A DNA stretch of 57,268 nucleotides from Clostridia bacterium (lineage in GTDB: Bacteria > Bacillota > Clostridia > Oscillospirales > CAG-272), in the NCBI GenBank assembly GCA_017503285.1, contig JAFVTH010000012.1, positions 1-57,268 on the forward strand. Reading direction: 5' to 3'. Below the pieces are notes generated by a model that did not search any database, was not told the origin of the DNA, and was given only the letters and a program-made list of their open reading frames with translations. The position numbers and the translations under genes were made by a program. The number at the start of each line of letters is the position of its first letter. Positions within the stretch are counted from its first letter, which is position 1. Shown here in pieces: positions 10,432-19,605 of the stretch.

Positions 10432-10644
10432 TTATTGATACCTTTTTTTGGTGTTAGTCTCTCCTAAAATGTAGTCCACGCTAACATCGTAGAAGCGGGC
10501 AAGCTTAATAAGAATATCCGTAGGGATATCATTTTCACCGGTTTCGTATTTGGAATAGCCGGTTTGGGACATGCCAAGGATTTTTGCAACCTGCGTCTGA
10601 TTTAGGTCGTTATCCTCTCTCAAATCACGAATTCTGCGATACAT
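10432..10644 (-). CDS. Small XRE-family HTH repressor
   Basis: This 70-aa protein consists almost only of a Cro/CI-type helix-turn-helix: 'LNQTQVAKILGMSQTGYSKY' followed by 'PTDILIKLARFYDVSVDYIL'. There is no sensor domain. It is divergent from the GH29 gene across 211 bp that contains paired direct repeats, so it may regulate itself and GH29. That role is inferred from position. Confidence 0.85.
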   Translation of the reverse strand: MYRRIRDLREDNDLNQTQVAKILGMSQTGYSKYETGENDIPTDILIKLARFYDVSVDYILGETNTKKRYQ

Positions 10645-10730
10645 ATAGAGTCTCCCTCTTTTGTAATATCAATTATATTTTACTACACGTGTATGCTTTT
10701 TCTCTTTATTTATTCCAAATTAGATTAAAG

Positions 10731-10822
10731 TTAACCTGTAACAGGGTACAGAATTAATCCTATAAAGGTATTGAATTAAAAATTAACCTGTGTTATACTG
10801 ATTTCGTGGAAAATTAATCCAC
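10731..10822. promoter_or_regulatory. GH29 promoter with duplicated operator-like repeats
   Basis: TTGAAT (10771-10776) and TATACT (10794-10799) are 17 bp apart. TTAACCTGT occurs at 10731 and again inside the spacer (about 10783), and AATTAATCC occurs upstream (about 10752) and downstream (about 10812) of the -10 box. The two interleaved repeat pairs bracket the promoter. The pattern suggests binding sites for the divergent XRE protein, although no binding is proven. Confidence 0.6.
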
Positions 10823-10855
10823 AAGTGTATAAGTTTTACTAAGGAGTAAATTATT

Positions 10856-12166
10856 ATGTCAAGCTATGTAACAAGAAAAACACCGGGGGAAACCGAGTGG
10901 TTTAGAAATGACCGCTTTGGTATGTTTATCCATTGGGGACTTTATGTTATGCCGGCTCGTAATGAGTGGATAAAGCATATTGAATGTATTACCGATGAAA
11001 AGTACGACAAATACTTCAAGTACTTTAATCCGGATATGTACGACCCTAAGGATTGGGCAAAAAAGGCAAAGGCGGCAGGTATGAGATATGTTGTGCTTAC
11101 AACAAAGCACCACGAGGGCTTTTGCATGTTTGACACCAAATATACAGATTATAAATGCACAAACACTCAGGCAGGCCGTGACCTTGTAAGGGAATATGTT
11201 GACGCCTTTCGTGCCGAGGGCATAAGGGTTGGATTTTATTATTCGGTAATTGACTGGCACCATCCGGACTTTACAATTGACCAAATCCATCCGCGCCGTT
11301 ACGACAAGGATGCCTTTGAGCAAAACCAGGGCAGAGATATGAAAAGGTATGCCGAGTATATGAGAAATCAGGTAAGAGAGCTTCTTACAAATTACGGCAA
11401 GATTGATATTTTGTGGTTTGACTTCTCTTACAAGAAGGACCCTAATTATCCGGATTGGATGAAGGGCAAGGGCAAGGAGGACTGGGAGAGCGAGGAGCTT
11501 ATTGCTCTTGCAAGAGAATTGCAGCCCGGAATTATTATTGACAACAGAGCCGACATAGAGCAGGACCTTTGGACACCGGAGCAGTATCAAATGCTTGAAT
11601 GGGTTAAGCACCCAAAAACAGGGGAGCTTGTTACATGGGAGGCTTGCCAAACCTTTTCCGGCTCTTGGGGATATCATAGAGATGAGGCATCCTGGAAATC
11701 TCCGAAGATGCTTATTGATATGCTGATAAATACCGTTTGCATAGGCGGTAACTTGCTTATGAACGTAGGCCCTACTGCCCGTGGCTATCTTGACTATCGT
11801 GCAGAAAAGGCACTTGAGGTATATGCAGACTGGATGAAATATAACAGCCGTTCCATCTATGGCTGTACAATGGCAGAACCTGAGTTTAAGGCGCCACGCG
11901 GTACACGTCTGACACAAAGCGAGGACGGAAAGCGCCTATATATCCACCTGATTGAGTACCCATACGCATTTCTTGAGTTTGAGGGTCTTGGCGATAAGAT
12001 TGACTACGCACAGTTCCTTCACGATGGCAGCGAAATTCTATATACCGTTGACTCTGTTGACCACTTTAGCGAGGCACATACGGAGAAGGCGGGGCTTGTT
12101 GCCTTCAAGCTACCGGCAACACAGCCAAATACACTTGTACCGGTTATTGAGGTATTCTTAAAATAA
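10856..12166 (+). CDS. GH29 alpha-L-fucosidase
   Basis: This 436-aa protein has the family opening 'FGMFIHWGLY', the conserved 'LTTKHHEGFCMFDTKYTDY', and 'DILWFDFSY' with the probable nucleophile Asp189. It removes terminal alpha-L-fucose from fucosylated plant or host glycans. No signal peptide is present. It is shorter than GH29 members that carry C-terminal binding modules; the tail after about residue 340 is a small beta domain. It has its own promoter and terminator, so it is a single-gene unit. No fucose-metabolism genes accompany it here. Confidence 0.9.
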   Translation: MSSYVTRKTPGETEWFRNDRFGMFIHWGLYVMPARNEWIKHIECITDEKYDKYFKYFNPDMYDPKDWAKKAKAAGMRYVVLTTKHHEGFCMFDTKYTDYKCTNTQAGRDLVREYVDAFRAEGIRVGFYYSVIDWHHPDFTIDQIHPRRYDKDAFEQNQGRDMKRYAEYMRNQVRELLTNYGKIDILWFDFSYKKDPNYPDWMKGKGKEDWESEELIALARELQPGIIIDNRADIEQDLWTPEQYQMLEWVKHPKTGELVTWEACQTFSGSWGYHRDEASWKSPKMLIDMLINTVCIGGNLLMNVGPTARGYLDYRAEKALEVYADWMKYNSRSIYGCTMAEPEFKAPRGTRLTQSEDGKRLYIHLIEYPYAFLEFEGLGDKIDYAQFLHDGSEILYTVDSVDHFSEAHTEKAGLVAFKLPATQPNTLVPVIEVFLK

Positions 12167-12170
12167 ACAG

Positions 12171-12204
12171 AAATGGAGCAGCTTTTGGCTGCTCCATTTT
12201 ATTT
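12171..12204 (+). terminator. Terminator of the GH29 gene
   Basis: Ten-bp perfect arms (ATGGAGCAGC / GCTGCTCCAT) with a 5-nt loop are followed by a T-rich run. Confidence 0.85.
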
Positions 12205-12283
12205 TAGACGGCATAAGGACAGCCTCTAATTATAATTTACCACAATGCGCGTATATTCTGCAAGGTAAAATTATACAACTGTG

Positions 12284-12312
12284 TTGAAAAAGCTTATATA
12301 TTGTTGTATAAT
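12284..12312 (+). promoter_or_regulatory. Promoter of the GH92-GH39-GH43-GH36 operon
   Basis: TTGAAA (12284-12289) and a perfect TATAAT (12307-12312) are separated by exactly 17 bp, about 55 bp before the chosen GH92 start. Confidence 0.8.
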
Positions 12313-12366
12313 AAAATCAAGTATATAACCTCAATAATGCTTTGGCATTATTGGAAGGAGAAAATT

Positions 12367-14325
12367 ATGGAATATTTAGACCTTGTAAATATTAAAATGG
12401 GTACAAACAGCACTCCTCGTTTTTCCCGCGGAAACACCCTGCCGCTGACGCAGGTGCCCTTTGGTATGGTTTCTCTCTGCCCTCAGACGGAGAGAAGGGG
12501 AGGGATGGAAAGGTGGTTTTTTGACCCCAACCAGCCAAGCCTTGAGGGCATAAGGGTTACCCACCAGCCAAGCCCTTGGATAGGGGACTACGGCACCTTT
12601 CTGCTTTGCCCACAGTATGAATCAATCAGCAACACGGCAGAGGGCGCTTGGAGTGGCTATCGAATTGAAGAGGCGCAGCTAAAGCCCCACTACATAAGCG
12701 TAGAGCTTTTAAGGCACAGGGCAAAAATGACCCTTGCCCCCACTGAAAGGTGCTTTGCCTTTCGAGTTGAGATGGAAAACGAGGGATATCTTTCGGTTTT
12801 GCCCATTCTCGGAAATTATACATATGAGATAAACGAGCAAAGGGGTCTTATCTACGGCACGACAAACGGACACTCGCAGGACAGCGCCAAGGATTTTAAG
12901 ATGTACTTTGTAATCAGCCTTGATAAAATAAAGATGGGCAAGAGCTACATATACGAGGGCAAGGACGGAACAGCCCTGCATATTGCCTTAGATGGCAAAA
13001 GCGCCGAGGGGCGCGTTGGTATTTCCTACATAAGCCACAAAATGGCAGAAAACGCCATTTTTCGCGAGTGTGGGGAAAGGAGCCTTGAGGAAATAAAGGA
13101 GGAGGCAAGAAAAAATTGGGAAGAAAAGCTATCAAGAATAGAAATTGAGGCAGAGGAAAATGAAATGCGCACCTTCTATTCCTGTATGTACCGTGTATTT
13201 TTGTTTCCTCACAAGGCATACGAAATAGATGAGGGGGGTGCAGCGGTTCACTACAGCCCCTTTGATGGCAAGACCCACAAGGGCGTAAGATATACGGACA
13301 CAGGCTTTTGGGACACCCAAAGGACACAGTTCCCCCTATTTTCGATTATCGCAAGGGAAGAATACAGTCAAATGCTGGATGGCTTTGCTTGTGACTTTAC
13401 CGAGGGGGGCTGGCTACCCAGATGGCCGTCTATTGGCGAGGTTGGCTGTATGCCAAGCACGCTTATTGACGGGGTTATTGCCGATGCGGCAGTAAAGGGC
13501 ATCGGAAAGGAAGAAACCCTTAAAAAGGCGCTTGAGGGCATGATAAGCCACGCAAACAAAAAAAGCCCCGAAAGGCGATATGGCAGAGAGGGCGTTTTGG
13601 AGTATTTGCAGTATGGCTATGTGCCGTCTGACCTATACAAGGAAAGCGTAAATTTAACCCTTGACTTTGCATATGGAGATTTTTGTATTGCAACGGTGGC
13701 AAATGCGCTGGGCATATCAAAATATGTTAAGCCATACCTTGAAAGGTCGCAAAATTATAGGCTGCTGTTTGACAAAAAAACAGGCTTTATGAGGGGCAGA
13801 ACCACCGAGGGCAGGTTTACAGAGGGCTTTGACCCGTTTTCCTGGGGTGGGGACTACACCGAGGGCTCTGCTTGGCAAAGCACCCTTAGCGTGCCACACG
13901 ATATAGAGGGACTTACAGAGCTTTACGGCGGCAAGGAGGAGCTTATAAAAATGCTGGACAGGATTTTTGAAGCTCCGCCTATATACAGGGTTGGCTCATA
14001 CGGACAGGAAATACACGAAATGACCGAGATGGCAAGCGTTGATTTCGGTCAATGTGCGATTTCAAATCAGCCGTCCTTCAGCATACCGTTTATGTACGCG
14101 TATCTGGGCATGAGGGAAAGGTCCGAGGAAATAGTAAACAGAATTTGCACACAGCTCTTTTCCTCTGAAGGGGGCTATCCGGGAGACGAGGATAACGGAA
14201 GCATGTCTGCTTGGTATATCCTTGCAACCATAGGTAAATATTCACTTTGTCCGGGCAAGGATGAATATGTTGAAATAAGCCCGAGAGTTAAAATAAAAAA
14301 TATTTTAGGAGAAGAAATAAAATGA
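12367..14325 (+). CDS. GH92-like exo-alpha-mannosidase
   Basis: This 652-aa protein has several GH92 blocks: 'NTLPLTQVPFGMVSLCPQT' near the N-terminus, 'GGWLPRWPSIGEVGCMPS' followed by 'IDGVIADAAVKGI', 'EGSAWQSTLSVPHDIEGL', and the near-invariant 'YPGDEDNGSMSAWYI' near the end. GH92 enzymes are calcium-dependent inverting exo-mannosidases. The start at 12367 has GGAAGGAG upstream; the longer ORF from 12301 begins inside the -10 region of the promoter. No signal peptide is seen, unlike many secreted GH92 enzymes, so it probably acts on imported manno-oligosaccharides. Its stop overlaps the GH39 start by 4 bp. Confidence 0.87.
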   Translation: MEYLDLVNIKMGTNSTPRFSRGNTLPLTQVPFGMVSLCPQTERRGGMERWFFDPNQPSLEGIRVTHQPSPWIGDYGTFLLCPQYESISNTAEGAWSGYRIEEAQLKPHYISVELLRHRAKMTLAPTERCFAFRVEMENEGYLSVLPILGNYTYEINEQRGLIYGTTNGHSQDSAKDFKMYFVISLDKIKMGKSYIYEGKDGTALHIALDGKSAEGRVGISYISHKMAENAIFRECGERSLEEIKEEARKNWEEKLSRIEIEAEENEMRTFYSCMYRVFLFPHKAYEIDEGGAAVHYSPFDGKTHKGVRYTDTGFWDTQRTQFPLFSIIAREEYSQMLDGFACDFTEGGWLPRWPSIGEVGCMPSTLIDGVIADAAVKGIGKEETLKKALEGMISHANKKSPERRYGREGVLEYLQYGYVPSDLYKESVNLTLDFAYGDFCIATVANALGISKYVKPYLERSQNYRLLFDKKTGFMRGRTTEGRFTEGFDPFSWGGDYTEGSAWQSTLSVPHDIEGLTELYGGKEELIKMLDRIFEAPPIYRVGSYGQEIHEMTEMASVDFGQCAISNQPSFSIPFMYAYLGMRERSEEIVNRICTQLFSSEGGYPGDEDNGSMSAWYILATIGKYSLCPGKDEYVEISPRVKIKNILGEEIK

Positions 14326-15635
14326 GCACAGTAAAAATTGATTTTGAAAAGAAAATTGGCAAAGTTAACGTTATGCACGCAGTAAATAACGGACCCTGTG
14401 TAGCAGGAGCTGACCAAACAAGAGGAAATCAAGATGACTTTAAGGAGGCACGAATTCCTTATGCAAGAACCCACGACGCTGCGTTTTTTGCAGGCTACGG
14501 CGGAGAGCATACTGTTGACATAAGGGCGATTTTTCCTAACTTTGACGCAGATGTAAACGACCCTGAAAGCTACGATTTTGCTTGCACCGACGTTTATATG
14601 AAGAATATAATCAAGTACGGCTCAAAGCCCTTCTACCGTCTTGGCTCAAAAATCGAGCATAACGTAAAGAAATACGGCACATTACCACCGAAGGATTTTC
14701 AGAAGTGGGCAGAAATTTGTGAGCATATAATTCGCCACTATACCGAGGGCTGGGCAGACGGCTACAATTTCGATATGGAATATTGGGAGATTTGGAACGA
14801 GCCGGACCTTGACCCCGATGACAGCCCTAACAAAAGATGCTGGGGCGGTACAGAGGCAGAGTTCCGTCAATTTTACAAAACTGCGGCAAAGCACCTAAAG
14901 TCCTGCTTTCCTCATCTTAAAATCGGTGGACCTGCCTTGGCAGGAAACGAGGAGTATTTGGAGCGCTTTCTTACCTTTATGCAAAAGGAAAAAGTGCCGA
15001 TTGACTTTGTTTCCTGGCATTGGTATTGGACACAGCCTGCCGACCTTGCAATAAAGTGCGTAAGAATAAGGAATATAATTAACAAATACGGCTACGAAAA
15101 CGCAGAAAGCATTTGTGACGAGTGGAACTATGTCCGTGGCTGGACCGACGAGTTTGTTTACTCAATTGAGCAAATTATAAGCATGAAGGGTGCTGCCTTT
15201 ACCTCTGCTTGCATGAGTGCGTGTCAGGCAACAGAGGCAGTTGATATGCTTATGTACTACGATGCAAGACCAACCGCCTTTAATGGTCTTTTCGATATGT
15301 ATACATACAGACCTCTTAAGGGCTACTATCCATTCTTTATGTTCAGCGACCTTTACGAGCTTGAAAGCAGAGTGGAGTCAACATCTGACGACGAGGATGT
15401 TTATGTTACCTCAGCCACAGACGGAAAAACAAGCAGGGCGCTGATAACCTACTACGCAGAGGACGACAACAAGGGCGACAAGACAATTTATGTTGAAATA
15501 AAGGATGCTGAAAAATTTGTGGCATACCTAACAGATAAGGACTTTACAATGAGAGAAATGATGCCTGTTATAGAAAACGGACAAATAAAGCTAAGACTGA
15601 AAAGAAACTCCATTGTTATGCTGGAGAAGAAATGA
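14322..15635 (+). CDS. GH39 glycosidase, probably beta-xylosidase
   Basis: This 437-aa TIM-barrel retaining glycosidase has 'YWEIWNEPDLDPDD' with the acid/base Glu160, and 'ESICDEWNYV' with the nucleophile Glu267. 'VSWHWYW' lies between them, as in clan GH-A. GH39 members of this size act on beta-xylosides. There is no signal peptide. Its ATGA start overlap with GH92 and the 4-bp overlap with the following lipoprotein show tight translational coupling. Iduronidase, another GH39 activity, is unlikely in this context. Confidence 0.85.
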   Translation: MSTVKIDFEKKIGKVNVMHAVNNGPCVAGADQTRGNQDDFKEARIPYARTHDAAFFAGYGGEHTVDIRAIFPNFDADVNDPESYDFACTDVYMKNIIKYGSKPFYRLGSKIEHNVKKYGTLPPKDFQKWAEICEHIIRHYTEGWADGYNFDMEYWEIWNEPDLDPDDSPNKRCWGGTEAEFRQFYKTAAKHLKSCFPHLKIGGPALAGNEEYLERFLTFMQKEKVPIDFVSWHWYWTQPADLAIKCVRIRNIINKYGYENAESICDEWNYVRGWTDEFVYSIEQIISMKGAAFTSACMSACQATEAVDMLMYYDARPTAFNGLFDMYTYRPLKGYYPFFMFSDLYELESRVESTSDDEDVYVTSATDGKTSRALITYYAEDDNKGDKTIYVEIKDAEKFVAYLTDKDFTMREMMPVIENGQIKLRLKRNSIVMLEKK

Positions 15636-16093
15636 AAAGATTTTTTGTAATAATGCTTACCCTGTGTCTGATTTTGTGTAGCTGCGCGCCCATAACAGAT
15701 GGCGACAATACAGACAGCGGCACAGGCAACAGCACAGCTCAAGGCGGCTTGACACAGGAAGGCACAGGCACAGAGGCGCTGACTAAAGAGGACACTAGTC
15801 CCCTTGTGCCGGATAAGGAGGATATGGAGGCAGAATATATGGGACAGGACTGCTTTTTGGCATATGTAAGGGGCGTTGGCACGCAAATTGAGGCACAGTG
15901 CCTTGAAAATCAATGCATTTTTGGCGACGTTATAATAAACATAAGCCCACAAACCATATTTAAGGACAAGGACGGCAAGGAAATTTCCAAGTCCCAAATT
16001 AAGGTGGGCGACAAAATCAAGGTGGACTTTAACGGCGTTGTAACAAGAAGCCTGCCCCCACAGGTTGTAGCAACACAAATTTCGCTATATTAG
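15632..16093 (+). CDS. Small lipoprotein with YobA-like (DUF3221-type) domain
   Basis: This 153-aa protein has a lipoprotein signal peptide with lipobox 'LILCSC' (lipidated Cys near 19) and then a Ser/Thr/Gly-rich acidic linker (to about 65). Its compact C-terminal beta domain includes 'QIKVGDKIKVDFNGVV' and ends 'PPQVVATQISLY', which is typical of DUF3221/YobA-like OB-fold proteins. It lies inside the glycosidase operon with a 4-bp overlap to GH39. It is the only exported product of that operon. Its function is unknown, and a link to glycan metabolism would be inference from position only. Confidence 0.7.
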   Translation: MKRFFVIMLTLCLILCSCAPITDGDNTDSGTGNSTAQGGLTQEGTGTEALTKEDTSPLVPDKEDMEAEYMGQDCFLAYVRGVGTQIEAQCLENQCIFGDVIINISPQTIFKDKDGKEISKSQIKVGDKIKVDFNGVVTRSLPPQVVATQISLY

Positions 16094-16135
16094 AAACAAA
16101 AGACCAACCTTTATGTTGAAAATTAAGGAGAAAAT

Positions 16136-17746
16136 ATGCTTACAGGAAAAAATCCAATAATCCCGGGCTTTCATCCCGACCCGTCAATTTTAAGGGTGGG
16201 AGACGACTACTACATAGCAACCTCAACCTTTCAATGGTTTCCGGGGGTTCAGCTTTATCATTCCAAGGATTTGGTAAACTGGGAGGAGCTACCCTCGCCA
16301 CTTAGAAGAGTATCGCAGCTTGATATGAAGGGAAATCCCAATTCCGGTGGAATTTGGGGCCCCTGTCTTTCCTATTGCGATGGAACATTTTATCTGATTT
16401 ACACTAACACAAAAAACTTCCACGGTATATTTAAGGATACTCCAAACTATCTTGTAACCACCACCGACCTATATGGAGAGTGGAGCGAGCCTGTTTATCT
16501 GAATTCAAGCGGCTTTGACCCCTCACTTTTCCACGACGATGATGGGAAAAAGTATCTTCTTAATATGCGTTGGGACCATAGAATGGAAAGAAATGACTTT
16601 TCCGGCATACTTTTGCAGGAATATAGCGAAAAGGAAAAAAGGCTTGTAGGAGAGCCAAGGCTTATATTTGAGGGCACAGCCACAGGGGCAACCGAGGCGC
16701 CTCACATTTACAAGAGAAACGGCTACTATTATCTAATGCTTGCCGAGGGTGGAACGATGTATAACCACGGCGTTCAGCTTGCGCGCTCAAAAAGCATTTT
16801 TGGCCCATACGAGGCTGACCCACAGCCCCTTTTGACCACAAGAAACAACCCCGAAAGCCCTCTGCAAAGAACAGGACACGCATCCTTGGTTGAAACACAG
16901 ACAGGGGATTTGTATGTTGCGTATCTTTGCGCGCGTCCCATTGACAAGGGCTGCAGCATTCTTGGCAGGGAAACAGCCATTTCGCAGGTTTACTTTGACA
17001 AGGACGGCTGGCTAAGGCTAAAGGACGGCGGAGTTGTCCCGAAAGAGGAATTTTCCGTTAACCTGCCGGAGTGCAAGGTAAATGCACCGCAGGAAAGATT
17101 TGACTTTGATATAGAAAGCCTGCCCCCTGCCTATAAAACCCTGAGAATCCCATTTGATGAGAATATGGGCAGTCTAAGCGAAAGGAAGGGATATTTAAGG
17201 CTATACGGCCATGACTCTATAACCTCGTGGCACAACCTTTCCTTAGTGGCAAGACGCTTACAGCACCACAATGTGGAGGTAACTGCCGAGCTGGAGTTTG
17301 ACCCCTACGATTTTCAGCAGATGGCAGGGCTTACCGTTTACTACGACAGCTACAATTTCTTCTATTTTTATATGTCCCACGACGAAAAATACGGAAATGT
17401 ACTGAGAATTATCGTAAGAGACGGTATGAAGTTTTATAACCCCGTGCCCACAGGCGCAGTTTATATGAACGATATAAAAAAGGTGTGGCTAAGGGCAGTT
17501 ATCAAGGGTACAAAAATCAGCTTTTACTGCTCCTTTGACGACTTCATTTATGTAGAGGTCGGACCGGAGAATTTGGATTGCTCCAACCTTTGCGACGAGG
17601 CATATGTCAGCATAGGACACGAGGGACACACAGGCACCTTTATCGGCCTTACCTGTCAAGACCTTACCGGTGGGCAAAACGGAAAAACAATACACGCGGA
17701 TTTTAAGAGCCTGACCTACAGGGTTCTTGACGAAAACGAGGAATAA
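16136..17746 (+). CDS. xynB: GH43 beta-xylosidase
   Basis: This 536-aa two-domain GH43 enzyme (subfamily 11-like) has a five-bladed beta-propeller followed by a C-terminal beta-sandwich (about 330-530). The three catalytic residues read at the same numbers as in characterised GH43 beta-xylosidases: Asp15 in 'GFHPDPSIL' (base), Asp128 in 'GFDPSLF' (pKa modulator) and Glu187 in 'GATEAPHIYKR' (acid). These enzymes are inverting and cytoplasmic, and release xylose from xylo-oligosaccharides. Length is normal. A good AAGGAG site precedes the ATG. It links directly to XylA/XylB function. Confidence 0.95.
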   Translation: MLTGKNPIIPGFHPDPSILRVGDDYYIATSTFQWFPGVQLYHSKDLVNWEELPSPLRRVSQLDMKGNPNSGGIWGPCLSYCDGTFYLIYTNTKNFHGIFKDTPNYLVTTTDLYGEWSEPVYLNSSGFDPSLFHDDDGKKYLLNMRWDHRMERNDFSGILLQEYSEKEKRLVGEPRLIFEGTATGATEAPHIYKRNGYYYLMLAEGGTMYNHGVQLARSKSIFGPYEADPQPLLTTRNNPESPLQRTGHASLVETQTGDLYVAYLCARPIDKGCSILGRETAISQVYFDKDGWLRLKDGGVVPKEEFSVNLPECKVNAPQERFDFDIESLPPAYKTLRIPFDENMGSLSERKGYLRLYGHDSITSWHNLSLVARRLQHHNVEVTAELEFDPYDFQQMAGLTVYYDSYNFFYFYMSHDEKYGNVLRIIVRDGMKFYNPVPTGAVYMNDIKKVWLRAVIKGTKISFYCSFDDFIYVEVGPENLDCSNLCDEAYVSIGHEGHTGTFIGLTCQDLTGGQNGKTIHADFKSLTYRVLDENEE

Positions 17747-17749
17747 ATT

Positions 17750-19594
17750 ATGTATTTGGATAGAGCAGAATATATTTTTTCAATATACGGCTCCCACAAG
17801 AGAGTAAACGGGCAGGTGCAGCTTGACGGAGATAGGGTTATCTACAAAAACGAGGACGTGGAAATAGTCAGCACCACAAAAAGAGAAGGCGATATTTTTG
17901 AAAGGCAGGACACTGTAAAAAACATTTCACAAAGGGAAATTGATATAACCTCGGCGCTTTCAAGATTTACGCTAAACGGTGGAGAATACTTGGTTTATAC
18001 CCAAACAAATAAGCACATTTGCGAGGGAATAGAGGGGTGGCAGCCACTTGTTACAGGCGTTTTTGGCGCAAGCGACGAGATACGCACCAATCAGGATGTA
18101 AACCCATTTGTTGCTGTATACAATCAGCAATCAAAGAGGGGCTATGCCTTTCACATTATGGCAGAGAATATGTTTGAATACAGGGTTCATAAGCATTGTG
18201 AATTTCTTGACAACAAGGTGGTTATGGTTGACCTTGGCATAAGGGGAGAGGGCTTTTCCTATACCCTAAAGCCGGGACAGGTATTGAATATGCCTGCAAT
18301 TATCTACTACCAATTTGAAAGCACAGAGGACCTTGACGCCTACAAGCTACATAGATACTGCAACCAAAAATACAAAAAGCAGCTACCTATTATTTATAAT
18401 AGCTGGATGAACAGGTTTGACTATGTTGAGTTTGAGGACCTAAGCGCCCAGCTTGAGATAGCAGAGGACTTGGGCTGTGAATACTTTACGGTTGATGCAG
18501 GCTGGTTCGGACCAACAAAGGACTGGTGGCTGGTTGTTGGCGACTGGGAGGAATGCCGCGACGGCGAGATGGCAGGCAGGCTAAGGGAATTTAGCGACCT
18601 TGTAAGGAAAAAGGGTCTTAAATTCGGCTTGTGGTTCGAGATAGAGAGGGCAGGGCTTGGGTCTAAAAATGTTATGGCGCACCCTGAATACTATAAAAGG
18701 GACGGCGATCATTATTTTATAGACTTTTCAAACAAGGACGCCTGCGACTTTATTTATAGCAAGCTAAAGGAAAATATAGATAAATATGGCGTTGAATTTA
18801 TAAAATTCGACCTAAATGCCCCATATACATACGACTATCAAGGGCACGCGTTTATAGATTACTATCGTGGCTATACCGCCTTTTTAAGAAGAATAAAGGA
18901 GGAATATCCGACTCTGCACCTTGAATGCTGTGCAAGCGGTGGCGGACGTATGTCCCTTTCTAATGTGCCGTACTTTGATAGCTTTTGGATGAGCGATAAC
19001 CACGGCATTTACCCACAGCTTGAGATCTTTAAGAGCACAATAAAGCGTATGCCCTCATCAATTCTTGAAAGATGGGCAACTATACGCTCCGTTGAGGGCT
19101 TTACACCAAGCTACCCATATGGAGGCGTGGAGGAGAGGATTTTGCTAAGCTCCCACTCAAACTGGGGCAGAATAGAGGAGGCAAGCCTTGACTTTATAAA
19201 AAATGCCCTTGTTGGCGGACCTATTGGCATAAGCTGTGACCTGACACAGGTTTCAAGGGACACAATTAAGGGGCTAAAGCTCTTTATTGAGGAATATAAA
19301 AAGGAAAGAGAGTTTTGGCAAAACAGCGAGTGCCGTGTGCTTTGCGACACAAAAACTCTTTTAGCTCTGCAATTTAACGACAGAGCTTTTAACAAAATCA
19401 AGATATATACCTACACAAAGCACCCAAATCAGGAAAGGGTTACCCTTTACCCTGTTTTGGAGAATTATGCAGGGGAATATACAAAAAAAGGCGAGAACGT
19501 GTCTATAAAAGCAACCGAGCTTAGAGAAAAGGGCATTTCATTTAAGGCAAGCCTGCAAAGCCAAAGTGATATGGTTGAGCTTTTAAGAGCATAA
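17750..19594 (+). CDS. GH36-family alpha-galactosidase
   Basis: This 614-aa protein has an N-terminal beta domain (to about 210), the barrel entry 'YNSWMNRFDYVEFEDL', then 'FTVDAGWFGPTKDWW'. 'FIKFDLNAPY' holds the probable nucleophile Asp354 and 'FWMSDNHG' the acid/base Asp416, with 'CCASGGGRM' between them. This arrangement is that of clan GH-D. It is shorter than the usual roughly 720-aa GH36 enzymes, mainly at the N-terminal sandwich. There is no signal peptide. The gene begins 4 bp after GH43. Alpha-galactosidase is the likely activity; alpha-N-acetylgalactosaminidase is possible. Confidence 0.85.
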   Translation: MYLDRAEYIFSIYGSHKRVNGQVQLDGDRVIYKNEDVEIVSTTKREGDIFERQDTVKNISQREIDITSALSRFTLNGGEYLVYTQTNKHICEGIEGWQPLVTGVFGASDEIRTNQDVNPFVAVYNQQSKRGYAFHIMAENMFEYRVHKHCEFLDNKVVMVDLGIRGEGFSYTLKPGQVLNMPAIIYYQFESTEDLDAYKLHRYCNQKYKKQLPIIYNSWMNRFDYVEFEDLSAQLEIAEDLGCEYFTVDAGWFGPTKDWWLVVGDWEECRDGEMAGRLREFSDLVRKKGLKFGLWFEIERAGLGSKNVMAHPEYYKRDGDHYFIDFSNKDACDFIYSKLKENIDKYGVEFIKFDLNAPYTYDYQGHAFIDYYRGYTAFLRRIKEEYPTLHLECCASGGGRMSLSNVPYFDSFWMSDNHGIYPQLEIFKSTIKRMPSSILERWATIRSVEGFTPSYPYGGVEERILLSSHSNWGRIEEASLDFIKNALVGGPIGISCDLTQVSRDTIKGLKLFIEEYKKEREFWQNSECRVLCDTKTLLALQFNDRAFNKIKIYTYTKHPNQERVTLYPVLENYAGEYTKKGENVSIKATELREKGISFKASLQSQSDMVELLRA

Positions 19595-19605
19595 GGAAAT
19601 TAACA

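Noticed and set aside
16136..17746. GH43 arabinofuranosidase
   Set aside because: The catalytic residues fall at positions 15, 128 and 187 and the enzyme has the C-terminal sandwich typical of GH43 beta-xylosidases. Side activity on arabinosides remains possible.
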